Origin: Frankia sp. AgB1.9
GTDB lineage: Bacteria > Actinomycetota > Actinomycetes > Frankiales > Frankiaceae
Length of the DNA stretch: 64,000 nucleotides
NCBI RefSeq assembly: GCF_016786355.1
Contig: NZ_JADWYX010000009.1
Location: 1-64,000, forward strand
Reading direction: 5' to 3'
Shown here piece by piece: positions 17,264-25,486 of this stretch; the stretch's first letter is position 1, and every line of letters begins with the position of its first letter. The translations under genes and the position numbers were made by a program. Under the pieces are notes generated by a model. That model was not told the DNA's origin. It saw only the letters and a list, made by a program, of their open reading frames with translations, and did not search any database.

Positions 17264-17279
17264 CGGGATCGCCATCCCG
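17264..17279. terminator. Small hairpin between convergent genes
   Basis: CGGGAT-CGCC-ATCCCG is a perfect 6-bp stem with a 4-nt loop between the ends of the YVTN gene and the convergent LLM gene. There is no U-tract. A weak candidate. Confidence 0.3.
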
Positions 17280-17288
17280 GATCGTCCT

Positions 17289-18203
17289 CTAGAGCAGTGC
17301 GCCGGCGAGTTCGCGCCACTCGTCGCGGGTGAGCCGACCGGTGCGCGTGGCGGCGCTCGCTCCGGACACGAGGACCTGGACGACGACGTGGTCCGCACCC
17401 GCGTCGAGATGCTCTCTCACCCGCTTGGCGACCTGGTCGGCGCGGCCGCGTGCGACGAGTGCGTCGACGAGCCGGTCGCTGCCGTCGCCGGACACGTCGG
17501 ACTCGGTGAAGCCGAGGGCGAGCAGGTTGTTCACATAGTTCGGAAGCCGCAGATAGTAGGCCACGGTCGCGCGCGCCAGCACTCTGGCCTCGGCCGGGTC
17601 CGCGGTGAGGACCACCTTCTGCTCCGGCGCCAGCAACGGCCCGGCACCCAGGATCTCGCGGGCGGAACGCGTGTGGTCGGGGGTGGTGAGGTACGGGTGC
17701 GCCCCCGCCGATCGTTGCCCGGCCAGCCGGAGTGCCTTCGGCCGGAGCGCGGCCAGCACCCGGCGGTCGGCGGGCACCGGTCGCGGCGCGGCGTCGAGCG
17801 CGTCGAGGTAGTCGGCGAGGAACCCCAGCGGCCGGGAGTAGGTCCGGCCCAGCGCCTGCACAACCGGTCCGTGACTCGCGCCGAGCCCGAGCAGGAAACG
17901 GCCCGGATGGGCGTCGTCCAGGCGGTGATACCGGGCCGCGAGGTCCTCGGCCTCGACCATCCACACGTTGACGATGCCGGTGGCGACCACGATCCGACCG
18001 GTCGCGGCGAGCAGGCGCTCGGCAAGCCCCAGCCCCGGGTCAGCGGACCCGAGCCACAGCGCGCCGAAACCGAGCGAGTCCAGCTCGGCCACCGCCTCCC
18101 GCGCGCCGTCGACCAGCGTGCCGGATCCATCGGTCCAGCCGAAGGACGAGCTCCAGATACCGATCCGGCCGAGGTCCAGCGTCACGGGGCGCTCCTTTGC
18201 CAT
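17289..18203 (-). CDS. LLM class F420-dependent oxidoreductase
   Basis: A 304-residue LLM enzyme: LGRIGIWSSSFGW at the first strand, LDSLGFGALWLGSADPGLGLAERLL, VATGIVNVWMVEAEDLAARYHRLDDAHPGRFLLGLGASHG. This matches the F420-dependent subgroup with the conserved GIVNVW and LGLGASH segments. It is divergent from an ArsR regulator, with a strong operator between them, so it is probably repressed by that regulator. The substrate is unknown. Confidence 0.87.
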   Translation of the reverse strand: MAKERPVTLDLGRIGIWSSSFGWTDGSGTLVDGAREAVAELDSLGFGALWLGSADPGLGLAERLLAATGRIVVATGIVNVWMVEAEDLAARYHRLDDAHPGRFLLGLGASHGPVVQALGRTYSRPLGFLADYLDALDAAPRPVPADRRVLAALRPKALRLAGQRSAGAHPYLTTPDHTRSAREILGAGPLLAPEQKVVLTADPAEARVLARATVAYYLRLPNYVNNLLALGFTESDVSGDGSDRLVDALVARGRADQVAKRVREHLDAGADHVVVQVLVSGASAATRTGRLTRDEWRELAGALL

Positions 18204-18240
18204 TTGCTCGGATTCGGCTGACCGCCAGCGGTCCAGCCCT

Positions 18241-18291
18241 CAGTGTTCGATCAGGACCGAACACTGCGGACTGTACGATACGGATCGAACA
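18241..18291. promoter_or_regulatory. ArsR-type operator with three half-sites
   Basis: CAGTGTTCG (18241-18249) and CGAACACTG (18258-18266) form a perfect 9-bp inverted repeat with an 8-bp spacer. A third half-site, GATCGAACA (18283-18291), is also a perfect inverse of TGTTCGATC (18244-18252). The array fills the gap between the divergent LLM and ArsR genes, so it probably controls both. Confidence 0.7.
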
Positions 18292-18317
18292 CCTGCCAAG
18301 CGTCGGAAGGAACCGTG

Positions 18318-18671
18318 ATGACGCCCGCGGCGCGACGCGCACAGAACCTGCGGCACACCGACCCCGACGACGTGGCCCTGCAGGACGCGCTCGACGCCCT
18401 GGCCGACCCGGTCCGCCGGTCGATCCTGCGGACCCTCGCCGGGGAGCCGGAGTTCTCGCGAGCCTGCGGAACCTTCGACCTCCCGGTCTCCAAGGCGACG
18501 GCGAGCCACCATTTCGCCGTACTGCGCGCCGCGGGCCTGCTGGAGCAGGTCGACCAGGGCTCCCGGCGGCTCAACCGCCTCAGGCAGGCCGAGTTCGACG
18601 CCCGTTTCCCCGGCCTGCTCGCCCTCGTACTCGCCGAGCCCGCCACCCGCCAGGCCGGCCCGGCGGAGTGA
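18318..18671 (+). CDS. ArsR family transcriptional regulator
   Basis: A 117-residue winged-helix protein: LQDALDALADPVRRSILRTLAGEPEFS, then the recognition helix region VSKATASHHFAVLRAAGLLEQVDQGSRRLNRL. There is no Cys-rich metal site such as CVC, so it probably does not sense arsenic-like metals and belongs to the group that senses small molecules. ATG 18318 follows GGAAGGAACC. Its TGA stop (18669-18671) is the first part of a 75-bp repeat element. Autoregulation through the upstream operator is likely. Confidence 0.88.
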   Translation: MTPAARRAQNLRHTDPDDVALQDALDALADPVRRSILRTLAGEPEFSRACGTFDLPVSKATASHHFAVLRAAGLLEQVDQGSRRLNRLRQAEFDARFPGLLALVLAEPATRQAGPAE

Positions 18672-18743
18672 TCGCCGTTTTCGCCCCCAGGTGGTCGTGA
18701 ATCGGGTCTTCTCACAACCATTCGAGGGCCGAAACGGCGATCA
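18669..18743. repeat. 75-bp palindromic repeat element, copy 1
   Basis: It begins TGATCGCCGTTTTCG and ends CGAAACGGCGATCA, so the outer arms are inverse repeats; the inner part carries CCAGGTGGT and ACAACCATTCGAGGGC. Two further copies of exactly 75 bp lie at 44848-44922 and 60667-60741. This copy lies between the convergent ArsR and small membrane protein genes and overlaps the ArsR stop codon. It may act as a two-way terminator or be a REP-like element. Confidence 0.75.
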
Positions 18744-18788
18744 GGTTGAGGTTCCGGAGCGGCCAGACCTTGTCGGAGGCGGCACTGT

Positions 18789-19049
18789 TCAGCTGGCGGC
18801 TCGGCGGGTCCGCCGACGGCGGCCGAGCGCGAGGCCCGCGGTGGTGAGGCCGAGGCCGACGGCGAGGGTGGCGGCGTTGAGGAGCCAGTAGGTCGCGTTG
18901 ATGTCGCTGGGGGTGTCCGCGTGAACGACGATGGTCTGCACCGCCAGGACGACCGCGAAAAGGATGACGGTGGCGAGGTAGGCGGTTCGACGGCTGGCGA
19001 GGTAGACGCCGATCGGAACGGTGAGCAGCAGCATCGCGATCTGGGCCAT
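18789..19049 (-). CDS. Small integral membrane protein
   Basis: An 86-residue protein with about three hydrophobic segments (IAMLLLTVPIGVYL, ATVILFAVVLAVQTIVV, LNAATLAVGLGLTTAGLALG) and a basic tail RRRRTRRAAS. I do not recognise the family. ATG 19049 is preceded by AAAGGAG. It is divergent from a TetR regulator, with a palindromic operator between them, so it is probably the regulated gene. Confidence 0.65.
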   Translation of the reverse strand: MAQIAMLLLTVPIGVYLASRRTAYLATVILFAVVLAVQTIVVHADTPSDINATYWLLNAATLAVGLGLTTAGLALGRRRRTRRAAS

Positions 19050-19165
19050 GACGGTCTCCTTTGCTACGGGTGGGGTGGCTGGCCGACGCGGCGCCGGCAG
19101 GCGGTGGGGGCTCGTCGCTGGCCGGAACCCGCTGAATGGCAGCGGTGATCGCGCCGCCACGAGTG

Positions 19166-19206
19166 CACGCTACTACACTTGTAGTCGAAAATACTATGGG
19201 TGTAGT
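19166..19206. promoter_or_regulatory. TetR-type operator and promoter in divergent gap
   Basis: ACTACA-CT-TGTAGT (19172-19185) is a perfect palindrome, and GTGTAGT (19200-19206) is a third inverse half-site of ACTACAC (19172-19178). The site overlaps an AT-rich promoter-like stretch between the small membrane protein and the TetR gene. The 12-mer CACGCTACTACA (19166-19177) recurs just before the desaturase gene at 49809-49820. Confidence 0.6.
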
Positions 19207-19214
19207 GTGCATTT

Positions 19215-19805
19215 GTGGCCGGCCGACGGGATGACCTTCTGGACGCGGCGATCGACCTGCTCGGGGAGCAGGGAGTTCGCGCGTTGACGCACCGGGCTGT
19301 CGACGCCGCGGCGGGGCTGAGCGCGGGGTCGACGTCCAACTACTTCCGGACCAGGGAGGCGCTGTTCGACGCGATCGTGGAGCGGTTCGCCGCGCGGGAG
19401 CGGGCGAACTGGGAGGAGCTGGCCGCCCGCCTGGAACCTCGAACGACCACGGACCTGGCCAGAGCGCTGGCCGTCTTCGCCCGCGACAGCGCGGGCCGCG
19501 ACCGGGCGCTGACCCTGTCCCGGTACGCGATCCTGGTCGAGGCCTCCCGCCGCCCCGAGCTACGGGCGCAGCTCGGGGCCACCGGCGCCCGGGTGAACAC
19601 CTGGTTCGTCACCTGGCTGCGCCTGGTGGGCTCGACGGACCCGGACCACCACGTCCACGTCGTCGGCAACTACCTGACCGGACTCGTCCTGCACCAGCTG
19701 GCGATCCCCGATCCGGACTTCGACCCGACGGCGCATCTCGACGCCCTGCTGGCGTCGCTGATTCAGCACCAACCCGAGCGGGGATCGCGGGACACCGGCT
19801 CCTGA
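19215..19805 (+). CDS. TetR family transcriptional regulator
   Basis: A 196-residue regulator with GTG start. HTH: RDDLLDAAIDLLGEQGVRALTHRAVDAAAGLSAGSTSNYFRTREALFDAIV, at residues 5-55; the remaining part is helical. It is divergent from a small membrane protein, with the ACTACA/TGTAGT operator in between, so it is probably self-regulating. A shared 12-mer suggests that the desaturase at 48619-49800 may be another target. Confidence 0.88.
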   Translation: MAGRRDDLLDAAIDLLGEQGVRALTHRAVDAAAGLSAGSTSNYFRTREALFDAIVERFAARERANWEELAARLEPRTTTDLARALAVFARDSAGRDRALTLSRYAILVEASRRPELRAQLGATGARVNTWFVTWLRLVGSTDPDHHVHVVGNYLTGLVLHQLAIPDPDFDPTAHLDALLASLIQHQPERGSRDTGS

Positions 19806-19901
19806 GGCACTTGGGCGCAGGGCACCCCGACGCGTTGGACCGATCACGGCGGCGAGCATGACCCGCCCTTTGTCTCACCGCGCCGCCCGGACGGTCGCGA
19901 C

Positions 19902-19948
19902 ACGGACACCAGGCACGGACACCAGGCACGGACACCAGGCACGGACAC
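19902..19948 (+). repeat. 13-bp tandem repeat in the leader of the DinB-like gene
   Basis: ACGGACACCAGGC occurs three times without interruption (19902-19940), followed by a partial copy ACGGACAC. It ends 24 nt before the start codon at 19972. Slippage could change the leader length; no function is known. Confidence 0.8.
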
Positions 19949-19971
19949 TCCGCAAGGTAGGGAGAACTCCC

Positions 19972-20631
19972 ATGCACGCCGACGACGTCTGGCAGGCCAT
20001 CGACACCCAGCGGCTACGCGTCGCCGACCTGCTGGAAAAACTGACCGACGACGAATGGCGCACGCCCTCGCTCTGCGACGGCTGGACCGTGCGGGATGTC
20101 GCGGCCCACCTGACCCTGCAACAGACCGGGCTGGGCGGAGCGCTTCGGATGGTCGCCCGGTCGCCGGGCGGGATGAAACGAGTCATCCACCGTTCGGCGT
20201 GCCTGCGCGCGGCGATGCCGACGGAGCAGATGATTGCCGAGATCCGCGGGATGGTCGGCTCACGGAAACACAACGCGGGGGTCACCTGTCAGGAGACCCT
20301 CATCGACATCCTCGTGCACGGCCTGGACATCGCCATTCCGCTTCAGAAGCCGCTCGCCGTATCCCCCGAAGCCGCGGCCGTCGCCGCCGACCGGGTCTGG
20401 TCCGTCGCCTTCCCGTCCTTCGGCTACCCGTTCTTCCCCAGGAAACGGCTCAGGGGGCTGCGACTCACCGCGTCCGACACGGAATGGGCCGTCGGTGAGG
20501 GAGCGCCCGTCGACGGCCCGATGGACGCCATCCTGCTACTGCTCACCGGCCGCCTCGCCGCCCTGCCACGACTCTCCGGCGAAGGGACACACGCCCTGCG
20601 CGCCAGACTCACACCCGCCCAGAAGCCCTGA
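19972..20631 (+). CDS. DinB-fold, mycothiol-dependent maleylpyruvate isomerase-like protein
   Basis: A 219-residue protein of the actinobacterial DinB/MDMPI group: RVADLLEKLTDDEWRTPSLCDGWTVRDVAAHLTLQQ is the metal-binding N-terminal helix bundle (His of AAHL), and ETLIDILVHGLDIAIPLQKP holds the second His. These enzymes use mycothiol as cofactor or substrate; the exact reaction is unknown. ATG 19972 follows GTAGGGAGA. It comes after a TetR gene on the same strand with 166 nt between, possibly not co-transcribed. Confidence 0.8.
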   Translation: MHADDVWQAIDTQRLRVADLLEKLTDDEWRTPSLCDGWTVRDVAAHLTLQQTGLGGALRMVARSPGGMKRVIHRSACLRAAMPTEQMIAEIRGMVGSRKHNAGVTCQETLIDILVHGLDIAIPLQKPLAVSPEAAAVAADRVWSVAFPSFGYPFFPRKRLRGLRLTASDTEWAVGEGAPVDGPMDAILLLLTGRLAALPRLSGEGTHALRARLTPAQKP

Positions 20632-20679
20632 TGACGCTGTCTCCGGCGAGTCGACCAGCAGGCGGCGCGGCGGTACTCG

Positions 20680-21945
20680 TCACTGGAGCGGAGCGCCGCA
20701 CCAGTAACCGTCGCGGTCGAGATCTGCCGGCGGAGGGACGACCACGATGTTGCGACCCGCCTGGTCGACCCTGATGAATGCGGCGCAGAGCACCGGCTGT
20801 CTGGGCTTGGTCAGGTCGACCGGGGGAATCAAACCGCCGCCGGTGAAGTCGGTCACCTTACGCAGATTCTGGATGAACGCCTGCCGTGTGGGGCAGGCGC
20901 CGGCGAGTTCCAGGCCCTGAATCATCTCGTCCGCGGCCCCGTAGCCGGCGACGGCGAGCCCATCGGTCGGGTCCGGCAGTTCCGGGGCATAGATGTTCAT
21001 CGCGTTCAGGTATGCCTTCGTCGCCGGGGAGCTGTCGAAGGCGAAGGTTGACAGAAACGACATCCCGGCCATGTCGTCGCCGCGTTGGGCGAGCAGACCA
21101 GGGGTGACGCCGCCGGAGTTCAACGCGACCTTGATCTTCGCCCCGAGCGCCCTGGCCTGTGCGTAGACATCGATTACCGCGGTGGGCTGGGTGGCACCGA
21201 TGAGCGTGTCGGCGCCCAGGTCCTTGAACCGCTGGGCGACATAGGCCGTGCTGGTGATCTGCGGAGTGTAGGTGATCTCGCCGACGACGCTGACCCGCCG
21301 GCTCCGCAGGCTGGGAACGAGCTGCATGGCGAAGTTCTGCGAGGCCTGAACGCTCGGGTCGACGACCACCAACGCCTTTGTCCCGCCCTGTCGGCTGACG
21401 TAGTCACCATAGACGGAGGTTCCTCCGGCGTTGAACAGATTGGTGCCGGTGAAGAGGTTGCCGTAGTCGCCCCACCTCGCGCTCGTGGCTGTCCCGGTGA
21501 CCGGGATACCTTCCCGATCCAGCCAGTCAGCCGAGTCCTCAAGGACGATCGACGTGGCTATCAGGCCGAAAACCTGCTGGTTGTCGACCAGGTCGTGCGC
21601 GACCCGGGAGAACTTGTCGACCTCGGACTGGTCGTCACCCCATACAAGGTGGATCCTGCGACCGTTCACACCGCCGCGGGCGTTCTGCTGGTCGATGCGA
21701 GCCTCGACTCCGTTACGAGCCGGCCCGAACGTCCTGGCGATCTCGGCGATGCCACTGTCGGGATAGATGAGGCCGATCTTGATCGAGGTACCTGTCACGC
21801 CGGGCACTCGCGTAGCGCACCTGACCGCCCCGTCCGCGGTCCCCCGCGAAACCGTCCCGCAGGCGGTCAGGGTCGCGGGTAATCCGACCAGGGTTGCCGC
21901 GATCGCCGCGATACCGGCTCTCGCGCGCAGACGGCGAAGGCTCAT
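20680..21945 (-). CDS. ABC-type branched-chain amino acid-like solute-binding lipoprotein
   Basis: A 421-residue type I periplasmic-binding-fold protein (Peripla_BP_6 group). Lipobox LTAC with Cys29; then SIKIGLIYPDSGIAEIARTFGPARNGVEARIDQQNARGGVNGRRIHLVWGDD in the typical N-terminal lobe, and ALVVVDPSVQASQNFA and YGAADEMIQGLELAG later. No permease or ATPase gene is near, so it is an orphan binding protein, as is the gene at 23013-24254. In such catabolic settings it may bind aromatic or lipid-derived acids rather than amino acids. Start ATG 21945 follows AAGGG. Confidence 0.88.
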   Translation of the reverse strand: MSLRRLRARAGIAAIAATLVGLPATLTACGTVSRGTADGAVRCATRVPGVTGTSIKIGLIYPDSGIAEIARTFGPARNGVEARIDQQNARGGVNGRRIHLVWGDDQSEVDKFSRVAHDLVDNQQVFGLIATSIVLEDSADWLDREGIPVTGTATSARWGDYGNLFTGTNLFNAGGTSVYGDYVSRQGGTKALVVVDPSVQASQNFAMQLVPSLRSRRVSVVGEITYTPQITSTAYVAQRFKDLGADTLIGATQPTAVIDVYAQARALGAKIKVALNSGGVTPGLLAQRGDDMAGMSFLSTFAFDSSPATKAYLNAMNIYAPELPDPTDGLAVAGYGAADEMIQGLELAGACPTRQAFIQNLRKVTDFTGGGLIPPVDLTKPRQPVLCAAFIRVDQAGRNIVVVPPPADLDRDGYWCGAPLQ

Positions 21946-21996
21946 AGGCCCTTACTCCGATCTGAGGAACGGTCCGTTGCGCTACCGCCGGAGAGA

Positions 21997-22953
21997 CTAG
22001 ATCCTGGCTTCTCCGGGACGTCCGAGGACGGCGCCCAGAACCGCTGTCGCCTCCTCCTTCTCGCGCTTGCTGACCCTCGCGTCTCCCATCAGTGTGGAGC
22101 CATGGAAGGTACCGGGGAAAAGATGCAGCTCGGTCGGGACACCGGCAGCGAGTAGTGCCTGAGCATAGGCGATGCCCTCGTCGCGCAGCGGGTCGAACTC
22201 CATCACCGATATGTAGGCGGGCGGCAGGCCGTTCAGGTCGGTCGCCCGCGCCGGCGCGGCGTACGGCGAGACGTTCTCCGTTCCAGGGATGCCGTCACCA
22301 AGGTAGGCGTTCCAGCTGACGACGGCGTTGGGCCGATTCCAGACCGGAGTGTCGACGAACTGGCGCATGCTCGGCGTCGTCAACCTGTCGTCGAGCTCAG
22401 GGATGGCGAGAAACTGAAAGCACAACGCCGGTCCGCCGCGGTCGCGGGTGAGGAGCGCGAGCCCGGCGGCCAGACCACCGCCGGCGCTGCGGCCGTAAAC
22501 GGCGACGCGAGCCGGGTCGACCCCGAGCTGGCCGACGTTTTTCGCGGTCCATTCCAGTGCGGCGTAGCAGTCCTCGAGGGCCGCCGGGAACGGGTCCTCC
22601 GGCGCGAGCCTGTAGTCGACCGACACCACGACCACGCCCAGCGCGCGGACCAGGTGCCGACAGTTCTCGTCATCGATGTCCACGTTACCGACCATGAAGC
22701 CGCCGCCATGGATGTTGAGGACCGCGGCGGTCGTCTCGCTCACCTCAGCCGGGCGGTAGACCCTGACCGCGACGTCGGGTTCGCCTGGCGGACCGGGAAC
22801 ACGTAGGTCCGTTGTGTGGACGCCCTCCGTGTCCGACTGTATTGCGCCCATAAACTCGTTGATCTGCGATCGGACGGCGGGTAGGTCGGAGTAGTCGGTG
22901 GCCGGCAGCAGCTTGATGATGTCGGCAAACTCGGGATCGAACCGATAGCCCAT
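21997..22953 (-). CDS. HSL-family alpha/beta hydrolase
   Basis: A 318-residue esterase with the complete family set: HGGGF (82-86), Ser156 in GRSAG, DPLRDE with Asp254, and His284 in TFHG. The family motif DYRLAPEDPFPAALEDCYAA is also there. ATG 22953 is preceded by GAAGGAAGTG. It lies between two solute-binding lipoproteins on the same strand (gaps of 51 and 59 nt), so all three are probably one operon; binding, uptake and ester cleavage of the same compound is a reasonable idea. It is clearly related to the esterase at 4297-5307. Confidence 0.92.
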   Translation of the reverse strand: MGYRFDPEFADIIKLLPATDYSDLPAVRSQINEFMGAIQSDTEGVHTTDLRVPGPPGEPDVAVRVYRPAEVSETTAAVLNIHGGGFMVGNVDIDDENCRHLVRALGVVVVSVDYRLAPEDPFPAALEDCYAALEWTAKNVGQLGVDPARVAVYGRSAGGGLAAGLALLTRDRGGPALCFQFLAIPELDDRLTTPSMRQFVDTPVWNRPNAVVSWNAYLGDGIPGTENVSPYAAPARATDLNGLPPAYISVMEFDPLRDEGIAYAQALLAAGVPTELHLFPGTFHGSTLMGDARVSKREKEEATAVLGAVLGRPGEARI

Positions 22954-23012
22954 CTTCACTTCCTTCGTCGAAGTCTCATCCAGACGCGCACACCGCTGTG
23001 CTCCTGGGTTTT

Positions 23013-24254
23013 TCAGGACGCCGGCGACACGGTCCTGCCGGGGACCACTGTGCCGCAGATGGGCTCGGCGCCTGGTACAAGAGTGAACTTGGTACCGCTT
23101 AGCTTGGCGACCCACATGCAGTTGTCCGGACCGTTGACGACGTTCTCACGGTCGTTGATGTCGACGGTGTGACTGCCAAACAGGCCGAGGGCGTTCCAGT
23201 CGTGGATGCCCGACAGCGCGTTGATGAGAGACGCCTGGGTGGGATGGGAACCCGCGGCTTTCAGGGCGCGCACGAGGAGTCCGACGGAGACGTAGCCGGT
23301 GTACCTCGCATATGTCGGCTCACCGCCCACGCCGGCGCTTTCCAGGTCAGCGGTGAACGCCCTGGTCGCGGCGGTCTGCATCTCGACGGGCTCGTAGCTG
23401 AGTCCGAAGTAGACGTTCTGCGCGGCGGTGAGCGCCCCGGTGCCGGCCTGTTGCAGATCACCGCCGTAACCTGTGGGCAGCAGCGAGGCGGAAAGGTTGA
23501 CGCCGGCGGCGCGCAGGCTCTTGATGAGCGCGAACGCGGTGTTGGGATCGACCGCGGGCAGCAACGCGTCGATACCGGCGTCCTTCATCTGGAGCACGGT
23601 CGGCCCTACATCTGTCGAACCGAAGGGGAACTTGGTGTTCAGGTAGCCGACCTTGAGACCGGCCACCTCCGCCGACACCGCACCGGCCGCGGCTGCCTCT
23701 GACGACAGCGGCGACACAGCGTAGCCGAGCGCGGCCAGGTTCTTGGCCCCCAGCAGCTTGAAGAACGCCCCGATCGTCGTTGCGACCTTGGTCTGTTGCA
23801 GGGGTCCGGTGACCGAGAACATGTTCTTCGACGTGATCCACTCGGGGCCGTCCGAGCTGATCCCGATCACCGGCACGTTGTGGGCGGTCAGATAGCGAGT
23901 CGCGACGAACAGCAACGAGGAGCTCGCGATGACCGCGAGCACGTGGTCCTGGGTGACGAACTTCTGCGCGACCGCGAGCGCCGTCGTCGGATTCGTCGCG
24001 GAGTCACCAACGACGTACTTGACCGAGAAACCGTTACGAGAGGCGTAGTACGTCCCCGCCTTCACCCCGTCCGGGAACGTTTTGTTGCTCGACGCGGCCG
24101 GCCCAGTCAGGTCGGTGAAGACGCCGATGGTGACAGTCTGCCTGGCCGTTCCCGAGGCGACAGCTGCTTTCGGTGCCGACGAGCCGCAGGCCGTGGCTAA
24201 GAAGACAGCCGCGGTTGCGACTGCCGCGGCGAGCACTAGACGTCCTCTGGACAT
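23013..24254 (-). CDS. ABC-type branched-chain amino acid-like solute-binding lipoprotein
   Basis: A 413-residue protein with lipobox ATAC (Cys23) and the type I binding fold: VTIGVFTDLTGPAASSNKTFPDGVKAGTYYASRNG, then VPVIGISSDGPEWI, and IDALLPAVDPNTAFALIKSLRAAG. ATG 24254 is used because AAGGGAG is 6 nt upstream; ATG 24260 is too close to it. It is first of the three-gene set with the esterase and the second binding protein. No transporter subunits are nearby. Confidence 0.88.
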   Translation of the reverse strand: MSRGRLVLAAAVATAAVFLATACGSSAPKAAVASGTARQTVTIGVFTDLTGPAASSNKTFPDGVKAGTYYASRNGFSVKYVVGDSATNPTTALAVAQKFVTQDHVLAVIASSSLLFVATRYLTAHNVPVIGISSDGPEWITSKNMFSVTGPLQQTKVATTIGAFFKLLGAKNLAALGYAVSPLSSEAAAAGAVSAEVAGLKVGYLNTKFPFGSTDVGPTVLQMKDAGIDALLPAVDPNTAFALIKSLRAAGVNLSASLLPTGYGGDLQQAGTGALTAAQNVYFGLSYEPVEMQTAATRAFTADLESAGVGGEPTYARYTGYVSVGLLVRALKAAGSHPTQASLINALSGIHDWNALGLFGSHTVDINDRENVVNGPDNCMWVAKLSGTKFTLVPGAEPICGTVVPGRTVSPAS

Positions 24255-24632
24255 CAACATCTCCCTTATCAAGTCGAAAGGTGCCGGACCAGTAGTCACG
24301 TCATACTGGTCAGCTGTGCCTGGAAACGCTTGGCCGAGCCGGTGTCGAAGCCAGAAGATCCCCGCTTCGACGTTGGGTCGAGGAGCGCTCTGGTGTATCG
24401 AAAGACTGTCCTGTCCGCTGGGGAGCAAGCCTGCGGATCGCGCACCAAGGCGGCCAGTTCGGCGCGGTAGATCGCGCCACGAAGCGAGTTTCGGGCCGCG
24501 CCAAGGTCAGCAGATTGCGAAGCCTGGTCGAGCCCAGGCGTTCAGGTGATCCGGCGCATTTGGCACCGACACCCTTGTGGCGAGCAGCCGGACGGTCGCC
24601 CGGTGTCTATACTTCGGTCTTCACGCGAAGCG
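24255..24632. other. Intergenic region, no gene recognised
   Basis: This gap of 378 nt lies between the start of the binding-protein gene and the end of the TetR gene on the same strand. Short open frames on both strands have no family-like sequence. A promoter for the binding-protein operon should lie here, but I see no clear operator. Confidence 0.45.
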
Positions 24633-25247
24633 TCAGGCGCGAGGATTCCTCAATCCCAGTGACCTCACGACGAACGTGGTCATCTGCTGCACGAACACCT
24701 CCGGCTCGAAGCTCATGGTCCGCCGGCCAAGCCAGCTGCCCGCCAACTCGTGGAGCGTGCCGTCAAGGGCGAGGTAGGCGACGTCCGGATTCAGTCGAGG
24801 GTCCGCGAGACCGCGATCCTGCGCCAGCCTTATGAGCCGGACGCAGCGTTCACGGCTCTGCCGCTGGGCCGCCATCATAGCAGCGTTCACCCGCGCGTCA
24901 GAAAGCGCGATCTCGCCAATGAGAGAGAGTATCGGCGCGTTCCGCTCGTAGGCGTCAATGTACCTCAGGAGCTGCCTGCGGACACCTGACTCCACCGCGG
25001 CCGATGAGGCGAAATCACTCGCGTCGACATCGACCGGCGCCCAGAGGCGACCGGCGGCAAGCCGAGTCACCTCAAGGAAGATTCCCTCCTTGGACCCGAA
25101 GTACCTGTAGAAGGAGCTATAGGTGACTCCACCGAGGCGGGCTATGTCGGCGACTTTCGCGTTGTGGAATCCATCCCGGGTGAAAACCTGCTCAGCGGCC
25201 GCGACGAGGCTTGACCGAGAGGCCTGGCACACCGGAGTCAGCGCCAC
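24633..25247 (-). CDS. TetR family transcriptional regulator
   Basis: About 204 residues. HTH: LVAAAEQVFTRDGFHNAKVADIARLGGVTYSSFYRYFGSKEGIFLEVT, near residues 13-60. The C-terminal part is helical and ends FVVRSLGLRNPRA. The start is uncertain: GTG 25247 gives a normal TetR N-terminus, and longer in-frame starts run to 25364. Upstream lies an AT-rich region with TACAAGATC repeats. It may control the binding-protein/esterase operon that follows on the same strand. Confidence 0.82.
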   Translation of the reverse strand: MALTPVCQASRSSLVAAAEQVFTRDGFHNAKVADIARLGGVTYSSFYRYFGSKEGIFLEVTRLAAGRLWAPVDVDASDFASSAAVESGVRRQLLRYIDAYERNAPILSLIGEIALSDARVNAAMMAAQRQSRERCVRLIRLAQDRGLADPRLNPDVAYLALDGTLHELAGSWLGRRTMSFEPEVFVQQMTTFVVRSLGLRNPRA

Positions 25248-25380
25248 CTCGCGGACGTCTTGCTGGCAAACGCCCTGTGCACGCACGGGACCAGGCCACC
25301 TCCTCCGCGGACTCGCGATCTCGCCGGCAGCGCAGGACCACCCCTGAGATCCGCCACCCGGCACGCGATCTCACCCTGCC

Positions 25381-25410
25381 TACAAGATCAGCTAGTTACA
25401 TACAAGATCT
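25381..25410. promoter_or_regulatory. Direct repeat TACAAGATC in AT-rich promoter region
   Basis: TACAAGATC occurs at 25381-25389 and 25401-25409, exactly 20 bp apart, i.e. about two helix turns, inside an AT-rich island upstream of the TetR gene 24633-25247 and behind the convergent-side end of the next TetR. It fits an operator or activator site over a promoter. Confidence 0.4.
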
Positions 25411-25486
25411 CGTTTTTGTGTGATTGCAAGCCGATGTTGGCTCACGGGCGGGGCGGTGTCAAGACGCGGCGGTCGCGTTCTCGACC

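Noticed and set aside
17264-17279. Considered the small hairpin at the YVTN/LLM junction as another copy of the 75-bp repeat
   Set aside because: It lacks the TGATC-type ends and the GGTGGT inner part, and is only 16 bp long.
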